The translations under genes and the position numbers were made by a program. Source: Acholoe squamosa (taxonomy: Eukaryota; Annelida; Polychaeta; Phyllodocida; Polynoidae). From it: a stretch of 64,000 bases of DNA. Numbering within the stretch: the stretch's first letter is position 1; the number at the start of each line of letters is the position of its first letter. The stretch is from positions 60,098,813 through 60,162,812 of the forward strand of contig OX439038.1 in assembly GCA_949317995.1 (NCBI GenBank), read 5' to 3'. Shown here piece by piece: positions 1-13,199 of the stretch. The notes beneath the pieces were generated by a model that saw only the letters and a list, made by a program, of their open reading frames with translations, searched no databases and was not told the DNA's origin.

Positions 1-340
1 TTATCCTTAATCTGAGATGAAAAAAAATATAGGTTTGACCAATCCAGTTTTTTTTCTATTGGCCTGCATGCGTACCCACCTACATTTTGACATATTCTGC
101 ACCTAATAATTCAACAGTGCTCACTATTTTTTTAATGCCACCCACCAGTGCCTAACCAAAGGGCCAGTGTGTCACAATTTATATTCTATGAATCAGTACA
201 GTTTAGTGTTTTATTTGATGCCTTATAGCAAAGCTGACAATAATTTCCACACACTAATATAGACCAATCAGAGGCCACCATCTCTTAACTGCCTACATTT
301 ACTGTATGATCGTCGTCACTGCGGACCTCTATGGTGGTCC

Positions 341-400
341 GAGATCTCTAACTGTCTGGTCACTTCCGGTTCTCCACGCATGCGTACTACACTCTTGTGT
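341..400. promoter_or_regulatory. ETS plus NRF1-type motif pair, candidate promoter
   Basis: CACTTCCGGT (361-370, reverse ETS/GABP site) is followed at 376-385 by the palindrome ACGCATGCGT, close to the NRF1 consensus. This pair is typical of housekeeping promoters and stands out against AT-rich surroundings. Direction is unknown. A gene on the minus strand would run out of the window. The plus frame at 450-674 starts from TTG and is not recognisable. Confidence 0.35.
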
Positions 401-3400
401 TGAACTTGTGCCTAGCACGTGGCTGAGCGGGACTTGAGAAGGTTAGCATTTGAGCCTGGGTACCGACCAAGAGAAAACAGATGGAACTCCTGCCCTGTTT
501 ACTTTGCTTAAAAAAGAGCAGCCGCCTGAGGAATTCCTTTTTATTTGGTATTTGACAAGGGTCGGACTTAAGGATCTACTCCCTCTACTCACTAAAGATA
601 TCGTGTTTTACATGATGATTATGTCAGGCTACAGGAAAAATAGATATCAAAGGAAGCCAACGATTTGGTTTTGAAAGGAGCCTAGTTATGTTTATACCAA
701 ATGCCTATGTAGTATATCAGACTCATCACCAGATAGGTACCGTATTAAGAGATTTCATAATTCCATCAGGACCCACCTACAATGTACATTTGATTAATCA
801 AGCTTACACAAACATTGTACTGTAGTGTAGGAGGTCTTTACCATGCCGACCAGTGTTCCTCCAGAGTAGTCGGGCCGATTGGGTGAAAAAAGGCGTCAGG
901 GGTGGGGAGGGGGGCGCATTGGCTATGCGGGGGTAACATACGAAGCGCTTCCACTGCAGCCAATTTTATTCTCTGATGGCATCCTGGTGCATTGGGAGTG
1001 GATCTTCATCACGTGCACGTGCTGCATTATTGATTTTAGCGGAAAAACGTTGAGATGAGGTTGGGATACTACCTGATGGCACCTGATTAAAATCGGGAGC
1101 TACTCATGAGCTCTTCCACCAGAGGCAATCGAGAAGCCTAATTGGTGTCCTAGCGTGTTCCTGACGGCTCCTGACTGCTGCCAATCACACCTGCCTTTTA
1201 TCAAGGGTCATGATGCCCAAATCGGATCTCGTGGAACCAACGCTTTAGAGTCATACCAAAGGATTCTGATCCAAAGTACACTTAATGAAACGCCAATTGA
1301 CTACTTGAGGTGATAAGATCATAAATGGCCACTTAGCTATTTGATATTCCATTAATGACCGGCCTTGCAGGGTACCATATGTCACCTTTATCTGGTCAGC
1401 TGTCAGGTGCTGTGTTCTCAGTTGGTTAACCAGAGGTAAAACTTGCGGTAAAAGAAGCTTGATGCTTAAACCCATAGGTCAGGACAGACGTGTTAAATCA
1501 TCCCCCATGCCCTGGATCCCATGTGGGACCTGGATGCTCCCTCCTCCATAACCTGAGGGGTGCATGGGATGCAAATAACGCCCAAATGCAAAGTGGGTGG
1601 AATGGCGGAATTTCATATAAATTTATAAAGCAAAGAGAGTGATTATGTAACGCATAAATTGAAATCAAACCATCATGCATCCCTCAATAAAAATTGATAC
1701 AGGTTTGTCCACAATATTCAGATTGTCCACAGCAATGACCGTTTTGTCCAGAACCTATCCTTACCAAATGTATACAAAATGAGCAGGCGGGTCATGCACA
1801 ATACATGGCTCTCATCATTTGTCTTCATGTCATTGATTTGAAAGATGCACAGGAAATGATAACCGAAGAATTGAAATAATCTTTTTACATCTTAGGTTTT
1901 GGTGAAAACAGTCTGAAATAAGGCGCCTACATAGATGCATGTCAATCTGCGAGGCAATTTCAACACCAATCACGAATTTGGTTGTAAGCTGTCATAAGCA
2001 GTTCACATTATAAAGGCATTGACAAATTTATACGATGATGAAAATTTCCCGAGAATAGATTGATTTCTTACGAGGAATAGTGTATTCCAATAAGAATCAC
2101 ACTACTGTATGTAGTCACTATACAGTTGGTGTCTTGCTATATTATACCGCTCCGCATGCGACAGACATGCATTTGGATTAGGTGGCATCAAATAGCCATA
2201 CACTGGAAATAATCCACAGTTAAATACAGAAAACGGTACCCTAAAAGGTCAGATAGTTTGTGAAGCAAAAAAAGCAAAGGTTACATTAGAAAGAAGCTAT
2301 TCAATCGGGGCAAGAGGAAGGAACAGTTTAAAAGGGTAAATGTATATTGAAAAAGATTAACATAGCACATGTACACCTAATTATGTGTCACTTGTCTGAG
2401 AATGTGCCATACTCATACAAAGATCCACAAAGTATCAGTAAAACGCAAGGGCAGCAGAAATAGAGATATGGCTATTTCATTACAGAGTTGACAGGAAATG
2501 ACAGGAGAGTTAAAATTGCAGGTGTGGAGTGATTCCTTTACCATTAAGATTGCAGAATGATTCCATTTTACATTCATCTGTGACTGTTTCTTCCCTTAAG
2601 ATGCTGAGTATGGGAACAGTGAATGATTGAGAACGCAATTCCAAGTACTCGAAACAAATTTTCCTCTAGCTCCTACTAGTATGCATTTCTTAAAGGTGGG
2701 AACAGCAAAGTTTCAATTCCTCAATTAATGTAATCTATTTGCGATATTCCTCACCGGAGCATTTGTGCTTAAACCAATGTGATTCTGGTGCTGAACAAAA
2801 GCAATCCTGGGATGTTTCCAGATGTCTAAAAGCTCCCTACACCCTTCAATTGGGTCACTGGGCGTATTAGGATTGCAGTTAAATAAGTTTCCTTTACCTT
2901 TATATTATTTTATGTTGAACTGGAACATCTTTAGACACTAGATTTGTATGCAGTTGTGTAGGATACTACCATATCTTGAGTACGATTTTAAGTTAAATCA
3001 GTTTATTGTCCTAATAATCTCTCACATGGAAAGTTGGGAAGGATTGACGCAAACAGGCACTTAAAGCTAAATATGACATGACAAATACCAGTTAAGGTGT
3101 TCAGATAAAATCGCGAGACGATTACATTGTTCATATTAATTTTGTTTGTCAGCAGTCCAGTTCAGCCCATAAATGGGCTTTGTGCGATATTTAACTCTGC
3201 AAATTCTCCTCTGCTGCTTATGAGTCAAGGAAAGTATTTGTTTGTAGATGTTGAAATCAAAATTGACCTTGTATGGTACTTTATGCATTGTAATTTCCAT
3301 TATTTTCTTAACAATTCATAGCATGTGCAATTCATTGATTATTTGGATTTCTATCAGCAGGGTCGTGCCAAAAACAAAATGAGGACAAGTAAATGAAAAT

Positions 3401-3660
3401 GTGCACGGTTTTATATTGGCAAATGTATCCTCCTCAGCTGACACTGATGAAAAGTGCACGGTGGTCCCTACTCAAAACGTTTTCATCTGAAATGTATTTG
3501 AATACATTCTACTGAGAGGTTACTTGGTAATATTGTGAAAACGAGTTAGGCCATGCACTTGTCCCTTAGTTCCCTCTGAAAAAAGTTACACCGGTTCTTC
3601 TTCCTTGCTATCTTTTGACAAGACCCTCCACGTCGACCTTGCATTCTGTCAGAAATATGC

Positions 3661-3663
<3 letters not shown>
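401..3663. other. AT-rich non-coding DNA, nothing recognised
   Basis: Only short frames without recognisable motifs on either strand. No tRNA, repeat array or domain was seen. Confidence 0.4.

Positions 3664-3728
<65 letters not shown>
3664..3728. repeat. (TA)n microsatellite
   Basis: About 65 bases of perfect TA dinucleotide. The Ile-Tyr runs in overlapping frames on both strands come from it. Confidence 0.97.
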
Positions 3729-3730
<2 letters not shown>

Positions 3731-6339
3731 TGTAGCATTTGCAATTGCCAATGGCCTTTAAGTTGGACACACAATTGTTTTGTGCATAAATCAGCCTTTG
3801 TGCATTTGCCTGATTATCAAAAGACCTTCTCAACCATCGAACTGCATACTATGTTAATAAAGAGCCATTTAAAGATAAAGAAAAGAGTTTCATAGCAAAC
3901 AGATACAAGCACATTGAAATACATCTACCAGTGAACCTATAACGATTAGCCATCGGAAATAAAGTGGCGGTGCTCTAAAATGATAATGTGGTTTTATTTC
4001 CTTATTGAATTGCTATTTTAGGTAGTTTAAATTAAATTCCCTCTTATATCGTATGACGTACGGTCCAATACCTCTGCAAACTACTTTAATAGCACTCACT
4101 GCGCCATAATCATAAATTATAGAAGCACTAGAAAACAATTGGCTGTGGGATGTTTAAAATTTCAGATAGCGGTTTAGAGAGCGCCTTTGAGGACACTTTA
4201 TTGGGCCATTTAGTGAGGGAAAAAGACGATGCTGCCGCTTGTGAAGGAGCCTTAGTAAAGAGAGGCATCCACTTATAATACTATCTAGTCACAGGACAGT
4301 GCAAGACGCTGTATTTATACTTAGGGCAATTAGGACACACAGTCAGACAGTAAAGCCTGGAGAATTTCATTGCAATATAATCTAGGTGAAATGGCTGATA
4401 TCAGAAAGGGGTCTGAACAAGAGCTGTTTGTTTTTATTACAACGTTAGATCTACTGGTTAAACTATCCACTGGGTTTGAATTCTGGGTGTCTAGTTTCAA
4501 TCTCAAATGGTGTTTTCCAACACAGGGTTAGCAGGACTCTGGAAGTTTATTTGGGTTTACATCACACTGGATTATAGATAAGGGCAACAGTTTAAGATTA
4601 TACAGATTATACAGAGGGAGTCTGCCTTCCTGGCTGGATGCCCACTTTGTTTATGTCAAAGAAACCGTTTATCTTTCATGACATTAAAAGACCTTTTTAT
4701 ATGACCTGTTATCAATCCAATGTTGTCAAATCTATTTAAAGGACCTGATATAGATTTTATATCCAGATAGGTAAAATGCATTTTGTGTATGATACTCTAT
4801 AGTGACATTTTGCAGCACTACGAATTGCATGGCATTTAACATTGACAATACGCAGCACTACCATTTGCTCTAATGTTTCACATTGGCATTTTGGCTTGGA
4901 GAGAGGTTGTATATAATTATGTGCTCTAAGACGTATACCCTGCTCAAATATAGCTTCCATATGCTATGACTACAAGCTTTATGTTGTCAATTGTCTGTAT
5001 GAGTCACTCCTTAATCATGAGGATTTCATTAGACCATTCTAAGCAGAAAATGTACCGTAATTCATAAAGGAAATTCATACAGCATAGAGCCAATAGGTAG
5101 GTTCTGAACTGCCCATCTCGCCAGATAGTGAAACTTTTTATGAGGGGTTCACAAAATGCACCTCCTCATATGAGAAAAAAAATTGTATTTTGGTATGCAC
5201 ATATTGCCAATTTTTCCTGATATGACCCAAGGGCAGCGTTAATGAATTGGCCCTAGCTGCGAATAACCAATAGGAGATCCATGGTCCACATTTGATGACA
5301 CAACAATGTGCACAGAGAAGCAATTGACTCTTATTGAGGACCATAGTAAAGCAGGTTAATGCTATGGCAGTACAGCTTGCATGTTTGAGATACAGTAGTA
5401 TGTATGGTCCTTGGGAAATACAAAGGCACATCTCCCAGGTTGTACCTGTATTAGTTGTACATGCGTGTCAGCAGATACTAGATTATGTCTATATATAGGC
5501 CCTGTAAGACATGTTGGGGCAGTCTAGATAAAGCCTTTATGTCCTACTCCATGGTGTACAGGCTATATAGAGTAGTGAAGCTAACATCATTTAACACAAT
5601 TGATAAACATGTCATCTATATGTTTCGAAATTTTAACATAAAACCACCATGTGTCGCTACAGTAAGTTCGAGTTTGAACAACTATGAACACAGAACAGCG
5701 GGTTATGGTTGAGCAGACAAAAACTGGTTTTTAATAAAACCTAGTTATATTTGTTTGCCTGGTAGGGTCATTTCTGACTGTCTGCAGATTTAATGAGCCT
5801 AAATTTCATATAGGCCACAAATAAGATGCCTTTAGATTCATATTTCAGATATTGCAGTTGAGAACTTGAAATCTACCTATCTTTAAGATTTATTGTATTG
5901 TGTATTACCACATTCACATACAGGCTTCAGAAGGCAGATATGATGATGATTAATGTCAGGGCAACAAAGAAATTTGTTACATTAGAGCTAACCTCGTGGT
6001 GCCATCGCTGCCCATATTACATATAACACCACAGAAGCAAGCAATGGCCTTCACTTAATGCCAGTCTATGTATGCTGGCTAGGGAGAGGGGAGGTGGGGG
6101 TCTATATGCCTTGCCTTATTGCCCCTAGGTTATGACACCAGCTGGACCTCGGGACAGGTCTTACAAGTGTTGCCAGATGTACTGGTGGAGGGTAGGGTAA
6201 AGTGGTGAAGGGGCTTAAGAGGGGTGCTGGTGCAGGGAGGGAGGGTTTTATGGCATGAGTAGAGGAACCTTCCCTTCTGTAGTTCCCTCAACCTTCAGAC
6301 ATGTGTTTAGAAGTTACACAAACTACACTCAGGTGGTGT
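3729..6339. other. AT-rich non-coding DNA with a small duplication
   Basis: The phrase GCAGCACTAC followed by an (A/C)ATTTGC-like stretch occurs twice about 38 bases apart near 4813 and 4850. Otherwise no gene or repeat was recognised. Confidence 0.4.
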
Positions 6340-6832
6340 GCTTCCATCCCGGTCCCCGCACTCCCGAATTCATCCTTACACCATGTGCGTTCTGGGGTCC
6401 CAAAATACCCCCTTTCCACTAATTTCTGAGTGAAAAGGGACCCCTTTTTATGGCAAAATCACGAATGTTTAGGGCCTAAAAAGTATCCCTTTTTTCATGA
6501 AATGCAGACATATCTACAAGGCATACCCCTTTCCAAGAAAAGAAACAATAAATGATAGACAAATTTGGATGTCATGCACTCATTTGCATACCAGAATTTC
6601 CATCTGTGGGTGGGATACATGGACAGGTGGAACTATGGTGGTTTGAATATCCCCTTTCCAAGAAGCCACATGAAACAACACCCCCTTCCCAAGGAGGCTC
6701 ACGTATAAAAACACCCCTCTTTTGGGTTTCCACTGACTTACAAAGACTTGTAAAAGGACCCCTTTTTCTGTGTTTTCCGTAACACACATGGTGTCAGTGG
6801 GCATCGGTGAGTGCAGGGACCGGGGCTTCTAT
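6340..6832. mobile_element. MITE with 44-bp terminal inverted repeats and 8-bp target duplication
   Basis: Element 6348-6824 begins CCCGGTCCC and ends GGGACCGGG. The first 44 bases and the reverse complement of the last 44 match at 34 positions, including the inner block ACACCATGTG. Flanks GCTTCCAT (6340-6347) and GCTTCTAT (6825-6832) form an 8-bp target-site duplication with one mismatch, which fits a hAT- or P-type non-autonomous element. The interior repeats an ACCCCTTTYC-like phrase about seven times in one orientation. It encodes no transposase. Confidence 0.8.
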
Positions 6833-6879
6833 CCAATTGATCCACTCTACACGATCCCCTTGCACTACCCCTGCCTGCA

Positions 6880-7150
6880 GCTCTCCTTCTCTTCCCTCCC
6901 CTATCTGCATTACTATCTCTCTTCTTCCCATATCACCTTCTTGTTCCTCCTGCCTCCCTCTATTCTCTCTTCGTCCCATTTTCTCTCATTTCCTCTCTTA
7001 TTTATAACCCCTTGCCTTTATCAATTTTATCTTTCCATCGCCTCCTAAGTTTCTGGCCTTCCCTGTGTCACTCACCGTCTACCTAAACCTTTTTTCTTTC
7101 CTATTCTGACCCTACATATTTTGCCCCCCTCCTTCTCTATACCTCTCTGA
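6880..7150. repeat. CT-rich low-complexity DNA
   Basis: Pyrimidine-rich stretch of TCTCTTCC-like phrases next to the MITE. Frames through it are compositional. Confidence 0.6.
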
Positions 7151-7489
7151 TTTCTGTCGATTCACTTCTATAAATAAAATGTAAAAGCTCAAGTAAAAGA
7201 ACAGGTAGATCACTAAATGATGTGTTAATGATATCACACACAAGTGTGGTTCAGCGCCATCATGACACATAACCACTGGTACTGTGCCTTGATATCCAGG
7301 TCCAATTTCCACATAGAAAGTCCTCACATCACCCTGGTTCTAATTATACTCCCCACCTGCTGACTGGGCAGCCGGCCAGACCAGGAACTTTTATTTGTGT
7401 TTCCCTTTGATTTGCTTTTCAACATTGAGCAACTCAAGGAAAACAAAGACAGAATTTCCGAGTCACTCACTGTGGTAATCATTGCACGG

Positions 7490-7580
7490 CAAATATGTAT
7501 AAATATAATTGTTGCTATATCCAGCCATTGCGTGACGTCATGCGTCATGGTACCACGTCATTTTACGTCATTTTGACGTA
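7490..7580. promoter_or_regulatory. Cluster of CRE (CREB/ATF) sites, candidate promoter
   Basis: A full palindromic CRE, TGACGTCA, at 7533-7540 is followed by CGTCA half-sites at 7543, 7556 and 7566 and TGACG at 7574-7578, five sites within 46 bases. A TATA-like stretch (7497-7505) lies about 30 bases to the left, so a minus-strand start near 7470 would have the TATA and CREs in a normal order. No associated coding exon was identified. Confidence 0.4.
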
Positions 7581-8860
7581 CATTCCTTTTATGGGTAAAG
7601 AGGGGAAGCCAGTCTACTTGGCTGGGTTTCAGGCAGGAACCCGTGAATTATTCATATGTAGATATATCGATATAATTGCATTGATGTGCGTGATATTATA
7701 TGCGGAGACTGCTCGGAATTTGTAGCAGTTGTGCGTTATGACTGTTATCAGTTTGATTGTGCTGAAAACGTGAGGTCATAGAGTGCAGCCTGATGTTATG
7801 CCACCCTATAGCCAATCACTAGCTCTGGGTTAGCCTATCGGGTAGAGCATCTCTGATTTAAATCCATCACCTGAACTGCAAATAAATTTACCCGTCTTCA
7901 TTTTTTTTCTTGTTGAGGCGTTTCTTCTTGTTTTTACCTGCATAACATAATCCTTTTTGTAGTGGCAGGTCTTACTGTAGGTCTATCTTCTTTTGTATTT
8001 GTGTGGAATGCCTGTACTGTCAATTAGGTCAGATTCACCTAGAAATCTACCTCCAGACACTCGGACATGTAGATATTGATATGGGCAGAGCTCTCTATAT
8101 AACTGTGTGAGTACGGTAAACTTATCTTTATTTCTTACAAGGTATTTAACCCACCCCCGCTGTACATGTGAGGACAACTACAAATTCAGGATTGTAAACC
8201 AAGGTGCATACATGTATAGTGCATTTTACTAGTTATCCAATTGGATTGTATAGGTATCTAACAGTGGAAAAAAGGAGAAGTTGGTCAATATTTGGGCCAC
8301 TCTTGCCATCATCTGAGGGTCAAAGGGCAGATAACCACAATGCATAGCGTGATGATCCACCCTATAATTTTGTGTCCTGTTAATATAGATTTTCTTTAAT
8401 GGTGAATTTGATGGATCTTAAAACTAAATCTGAATCTGAGAATCTAAAGGTGGTATTTGTTCTTCGCATACGTGGAATGATTCACTAGATACCAGTTACA
8501 CTATCTGATGTCATAGAGCTCCATCTGACTTTGTTTGATTTTAAGATCTCCAGAGCATGATGCCATACTATGGGACGATATCACACAACATTACCCACTT
8601 TCTATTTGCTTTGGTACATGAATACATTGCATGAGTGTGACACATGATCACAGAATCAACCAATTTTCTACATTCTGTCATCTGATAATGCTAAGTCGCC
8701 AAACCATGTAATGTAATACAGTCCCTGTCTATGTACAATTTCTGAAACCTTAACTAGCAATTTGTACCTTATATCACTTTGCCACATATATCTTTCTTTG
8801 GCTAAGTCTGGGTGTTTTTCTGCTTTTTACTTCAACAAATAACTGAGTAGCACGTGACCA
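7581..8860. other. Non-coding DNA with a weak tRNA-like fragment
   Basis: At 7829-7865 the phrase TAGCCTATCGGGTAGAGCAT resembles a tRNA D-arm/A-box, but no proper B-box or cloverleaf follows. Possibly a fragment of an old SINE. Nothing else was recognised. Confidence 0.3.
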
Positions 8861-9266
8861 AGTACTCTCCAGTGTGTCACATCTCTTCCACTTCTCCAGG
8901 CTGTCACGCCCTTAACTCCACCTACCCACCACCATCCAACTCACTCCCCACAGGCCTTTGCCTTTATAACCTGTCAATCAATATCTTAGCACGTCTGTGA
9001 TTTCCTCATTCGCATTGTACTATGTAATGTCTTAATTCACTCTCACCACAGCCATGTTGAGTTCTGGCGTTTCATTCTCCCAATGTTTCAATGTTATTTG
9101 TTTTACCAATGCCTTTGAGCTGTGAATACATATCATATTTATTGTGCGCCTTAGTGACCCTTGTGCCATGACTTAGCCAAAATCTGATGTATCCATTATT
9201 CTTGACTTACTTGTAAATCATCCTGTATGAATGTTTGTCAAATAAATAATTCAATTCAATTCAATT
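8861..9266 (+). mobile_element. Retroelement-like 3' tail (non-LTR type), truncated
   Basis: Non-coding sequence ending with a poly(A)-type signal AATAAATAA and then a microsatellite tail of repeated AATTC (9247-9266). Short simple-repeat tails directly after such a signal are characteristic of 5'-truncated non-LTR retrotransposons. No reverse transcriptase remains. The left boundary is a guess. A true gene 3'UTR is the alternative. Confidence 0.4.
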
Positions 9267-10164
9267 TGGCCAGGGCGAAATGAAAAGCTGTCACTTTTAG
9301 AAAGCATTGGTAGAGCAATGAAATGGAGTATTCCTTTTTGTTTATGTTCAGTGTATTTTTTTTTCTTTTGAATTTCTAGTTGTGTGGAAACAATCGTATT
9401 CAGTTTTAAAAACTCAGCTAAGAAGCTTTACTAATAACTGCAATTGGGACTTCAATGGACATCTGAATCTCAACACCTCTAACTAAATTGCCTGTATGGG
9501 TAAGGTACAGAAGCAATTACTCTAGTTGGAGAGTGCACCAGTTCCAAGCCCCCAACTGAGATCCTGACCACGCCTCTCCCCGTCAACCCCTGACAGAGGC
9601 ACAACTCATAATGTGAACCTCCTAGTGCCCTTAAATATAGCCATAACCACGGCCTATTTACTACACAATAAAGTGCCCAATAAAGAAGAAAATGTCTGAC
9701 ACTTGATAAGGCCGGCTGATCCACAGTGCACTCTGGGGATCCTAGATATCAAATAAAACAGACTCATTCCGACAGTTGGGGCGTCTGGTATGGCTATTTG
9801 TATAGATGGGATTTGGGCAGGGTTATTTGGTAGTGGGTAATGGTTTCCGCAGGTTCAGGACCGTGTGTTAATAGATGTTTTTGGTAGTTCTGACTGTATA
9901 ACTGGTTTCTGCTGCTATTAAAAGTGCATTTACTCATATTTTAGGAAGTATAGAAATAAATTTGTGAATCGTATTTGGATGTCTTATGGACCTATCATTG
10001 TCGCGAAGCGCAAGTACATTCTCCACACTCCACCAAAACTGCTGAACCTCGTCTCACATGCATGTTCCTTGAAGAAAATAGAAAGAAATACTGTTTAGCA
10101 CTTTAGCTCTGCGTTGAGTCAAATGGGATTGGATCTCGAGAATTAAAAATGTATTTCAAACTCT
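9267..10164. other. Non-coding DNA, nothing recognised
   Basis: Short unrelated frames only; no structure noted. Confidence 0.4.
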
Positions 10165-10788
10165 ATCTGTGACCAGGCAAGCAAAACCACCCCTCTGCAG
10201 GGAAATTTGTTATCAAAGTTCACCTCAAGATCTTTAAAATGAGAGATCATTGGCTTAAACATTACCAGTAGTTATGTCAGAATCTCTCCTTGAACATAGG
10301 TCGTTATTGATATTTGAAGTCCAGAATTAAGCACATCATTAAGCATAATAATGTCTAAAAACACCATAAATCAGCCTTTTTCATAAAAATAAATACATAA
10401 TAAAATTATGGTGATTTTTATCATAGATATTGATCTAGAAGGAATTTTCCATTTCTGTTTTCAGTTTTGGGGTTTTGGTGAATATCCCCAAAAATTGGCA
10501 TAAAAATCTGCAATATTTGTTTATTGGAATGGTTGTCATGGCAACCAGGAACATGCATAGAGGTTGATTTTTCATGAAAAATATTCATTTTTATCTTCCA
10601 AATATGGGCCATTTCTACTGCAAAATGGTGCATTTTAAATGAGACCATTGAATTCTGCATCAAAAATTAGCTTAACATATTTTTATAATGATTTTAGAGT
10701 AATTTTGCCCCTCCAATGCCCCCTGGTGGCCAAATGGGGAATTAAAAATCCCCTGCAGAGGGGTGTTTTACCTTGATGGGTCACATCT
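10165..10788. mobile_element. MITE family 1, copy 1, with CTCF-like motif
   Basis: Element 10169-10784 (616 bp) has terminal inverted repeats of 34 bases, 28 matching, sharing GTGACC and CACCCCTCTGCAGGG. ATCT flanks both ends (10165-10168 and 10785-10788), a possible 4-bp target duplication. A related copy lies at about 26940-27555 with shared internal phrases such as CTTTAAAATGAG. TGCCCCCTGGTGGCCA at 10717-10732 matches the vertebrate CTCF consensus (reverse orientation). No transposase frame. Confidence 0.8.
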
Positions 10789-13060
10789 CTTTTTATCCTT
10801 AGACGAGATAATGCAATGAAACAAATTATCACTATACGCTACTTGCAACGAAAAGTCACTCAATGTCCACGTACAATTTCACCAAACGCCCATTCCCTTG
10901 GAACTACAACAACGCTGTGTAACTTTAGAGCATACAACCATGTGAGATAGGATGTAGCATAGAGATAATTGAGTTGGATGGGCGTTAAATTGGAAGTACT
11001 GGACTGGAGTTAGATTTTGGGGGGAGTGGAATGGGTTTCGGATGGGAGTTTGGCTGTGCAACATGTGCACATTGAGGATGTGGTAAATTCTAAGTTAATC
11101 GATGCGTTAAAAGAGCATCTGTAAGGGATAGGCCATGTAGTATATAACTAGGTATACAGTATCACAGCAGAACTCTTTGCTAAAAATGGTACCCAGTGAT
11201 TAGAGTATATTTTTCCAGAACAGCCTTGACTTATTTTGGCCAGTGTGGTGGAATACACAGCTGCCCACTTTATGATCCAATGTTATAATGTATACAAAAA
11301 TTTGATATACATTTGAATATCATTCCATGGAATTCAATGTATTACATTATAGCATTGCTGAGTGCATTATATGACTTATTCTCAAATCAATCATTACCCC
11401 GGGCTAGTACGACAAGTATTATTGGTTCCACCAAAATCTACTTTTGTTCCGACAACCTTTTTCCTTTTTTTTATATCACCTTTCTGTCAAATTAGGACTT
11501 AGACCAGTGTTCATTTAAAAACAATGTTGTTGACTTGAGGAATTGGGAGGAACCAGGGAATAGAACTAAGGATTTGGAACCAGGGAATAGAACTAAGGAT
11601 CTAAGTGTATAGTATATGGCAGGATTAAGGCACTAGGAAGGACTCAGGGGAGGTATCAAATCGCACCCAGAAGGGGAATCATGGAAAGAGGAGTATAGTA
11701 AAAGGAAAGCTGGCAGACGGAAGGCAAACTGATGAAAGTCATAAGGGAATGGTGGAGTAAAGGTGGGAATGGAGAGGACCTTGGGATCTATCTTCTGGGC
11801 CATTCTGGTAAAATTTGTTCTTGGCGGTATCTTAGGAATTCAATGTCTTGCGGATCACGAAAGATCATCATTTACTTTAGTTTCCATTAGAAATTCTTAG
11901 CCAAATTAGGGTAATGAAGCTCTAGATTACCACTCAGAGGCGGCAGAACCATTTGAAAGTTGGAGTAGGGGGGGCAAAGGTCAGATATGCCCTTGACCCC
12001 CCCCCTCCACCACGAGGTGGCAGGGACATCTCGATAACGCTTAACCCCACTGGTATCCCCTAAGAAACGTTCGAAAATAGCCCTGCATTCTGGTGTCTTT
12101 TGAGGAGAGATGGTACATATTCTAAAGGTTGTATTAAACGTTTGTTATAGAGTGAAAAAAACATCTGCCTCATATTGTCTATATATGATGAAAATGCGCA
12201 GTGAAAGAAACCCATGATGCATTCAGCAATGTCGTACATAACGTCTATCTCTGTAAGGCCCACAATAGAAATAAGAACGTGATCATTGTCCAATAATGGA
12301 AGACGCGTGTAAGAGAGGGTGGATAAGATGAAGGAGGTCTAATATCAATCTTATCACCCATGAGAGAAGAGGGGAGGGATGCCTATAATTTCCATAACAA
12401 AGGTGAAATACTAAGGTGTATATGAAGGGTGGGGGTGCACAGAAAAAAAATCCAAATTAGTAAATACTAATTTAACTTAGACAAAACCACTGGTTAGGCA
12501 ACATGTTAGTTATATTTTACTATCATGTTAGTTGTATTCACTAACCTATTCAGGCAAGCTGGCTTGATTTAGCCAAGAGAGAAAAGTAGTCTTTTTGTTT
12601 AAGGGGTTAGTAATTTTATCTAAGGGTTAGTAGATTTCTTCACACCAGGTGGCCGTGTGGTTTGCATAAGGACTTTTGTGGGAAGTGTCTGTTATGGAAA
12701 GGCCTACAAATGTGAAATTAATGACACTTCTAATGACATTCAACCTGGCATAGGGCTTAACAAAATACAGCCTATAGGTTTATTATGTTATTGATGGAGC
12801 AAGGAAGAAGAATGGAAACGCCTTTTCTCTGGAAATTCAATTTTCTCATATATATCCACATCAATGGCCCTATGAGTCAAACCCAGAACAACAAAGTTCA
12901 GGGGTTGCAAATGAAAAGGATATGAGGCATTAAACTTGCTTCTCAAATGGAGAGGCTCTGTTCTGGGTGTCTTAATCCATGTGGAGTTTACACCTATCAT
13001 TTGGATCAAAATAAAAGAATGGGTATTATGGGTATTGAAATAGTCCATGTAGTTAGTGAA
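10789..13060. other. Non-coding DNA with one short tandem duplication
   Basis: A 27-base unit beginning GGAACCAGGGAATAG is present twice in tandem at 11549-11602. A near-palindrome around AATTAGTAAATACTAATT lies near 12456. Short frames elsewhere carry no recognisable domain. Confidence 0.4.
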
Positions 13061-13067
13061 AAAAAGT

Positions 13068-13157
13068 CTAAGGCAAGTTAGGAAGAATGCCCAACTTGCC
13101 TGATTTCTCCTAAAACTACGGTGGTTTGGCGACGTGCAAACTCCTAACTTGCCTTAG
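13068..13157. repeat. Perfect 16-bp inverted repeat
   Basis: CTAAGGCAAGTTAGGA at 13068-13083 is mirrored exactly by TCCTAACTTGCCTTAG at 13142-13157, with 58 bases between. A third half-copy, CAACTTGCC, lies inside. Probably a small foldback remnant. Confidence 0.6.
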
Positions 13158-13199
13158 CAATTCCAACAAATGTTTGGTAAACTGCCTAAGATATTTAGA

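Noticed and set aside
450..674. 74-codon plus frame next to the ETS/NRF1 pair
   Set aside because: Begins at TTG, no recognisable motif, no splice signals that make it convincing.
3546..3895. Ile-Tyr frames on both strands
   Set aside because: Artefact of the (TA)n tract.
7826..7870. tRNA-like A-box phrase
   Set aside because: No B-box at the right distance and no cloverleaf; at best a SINE remnant.
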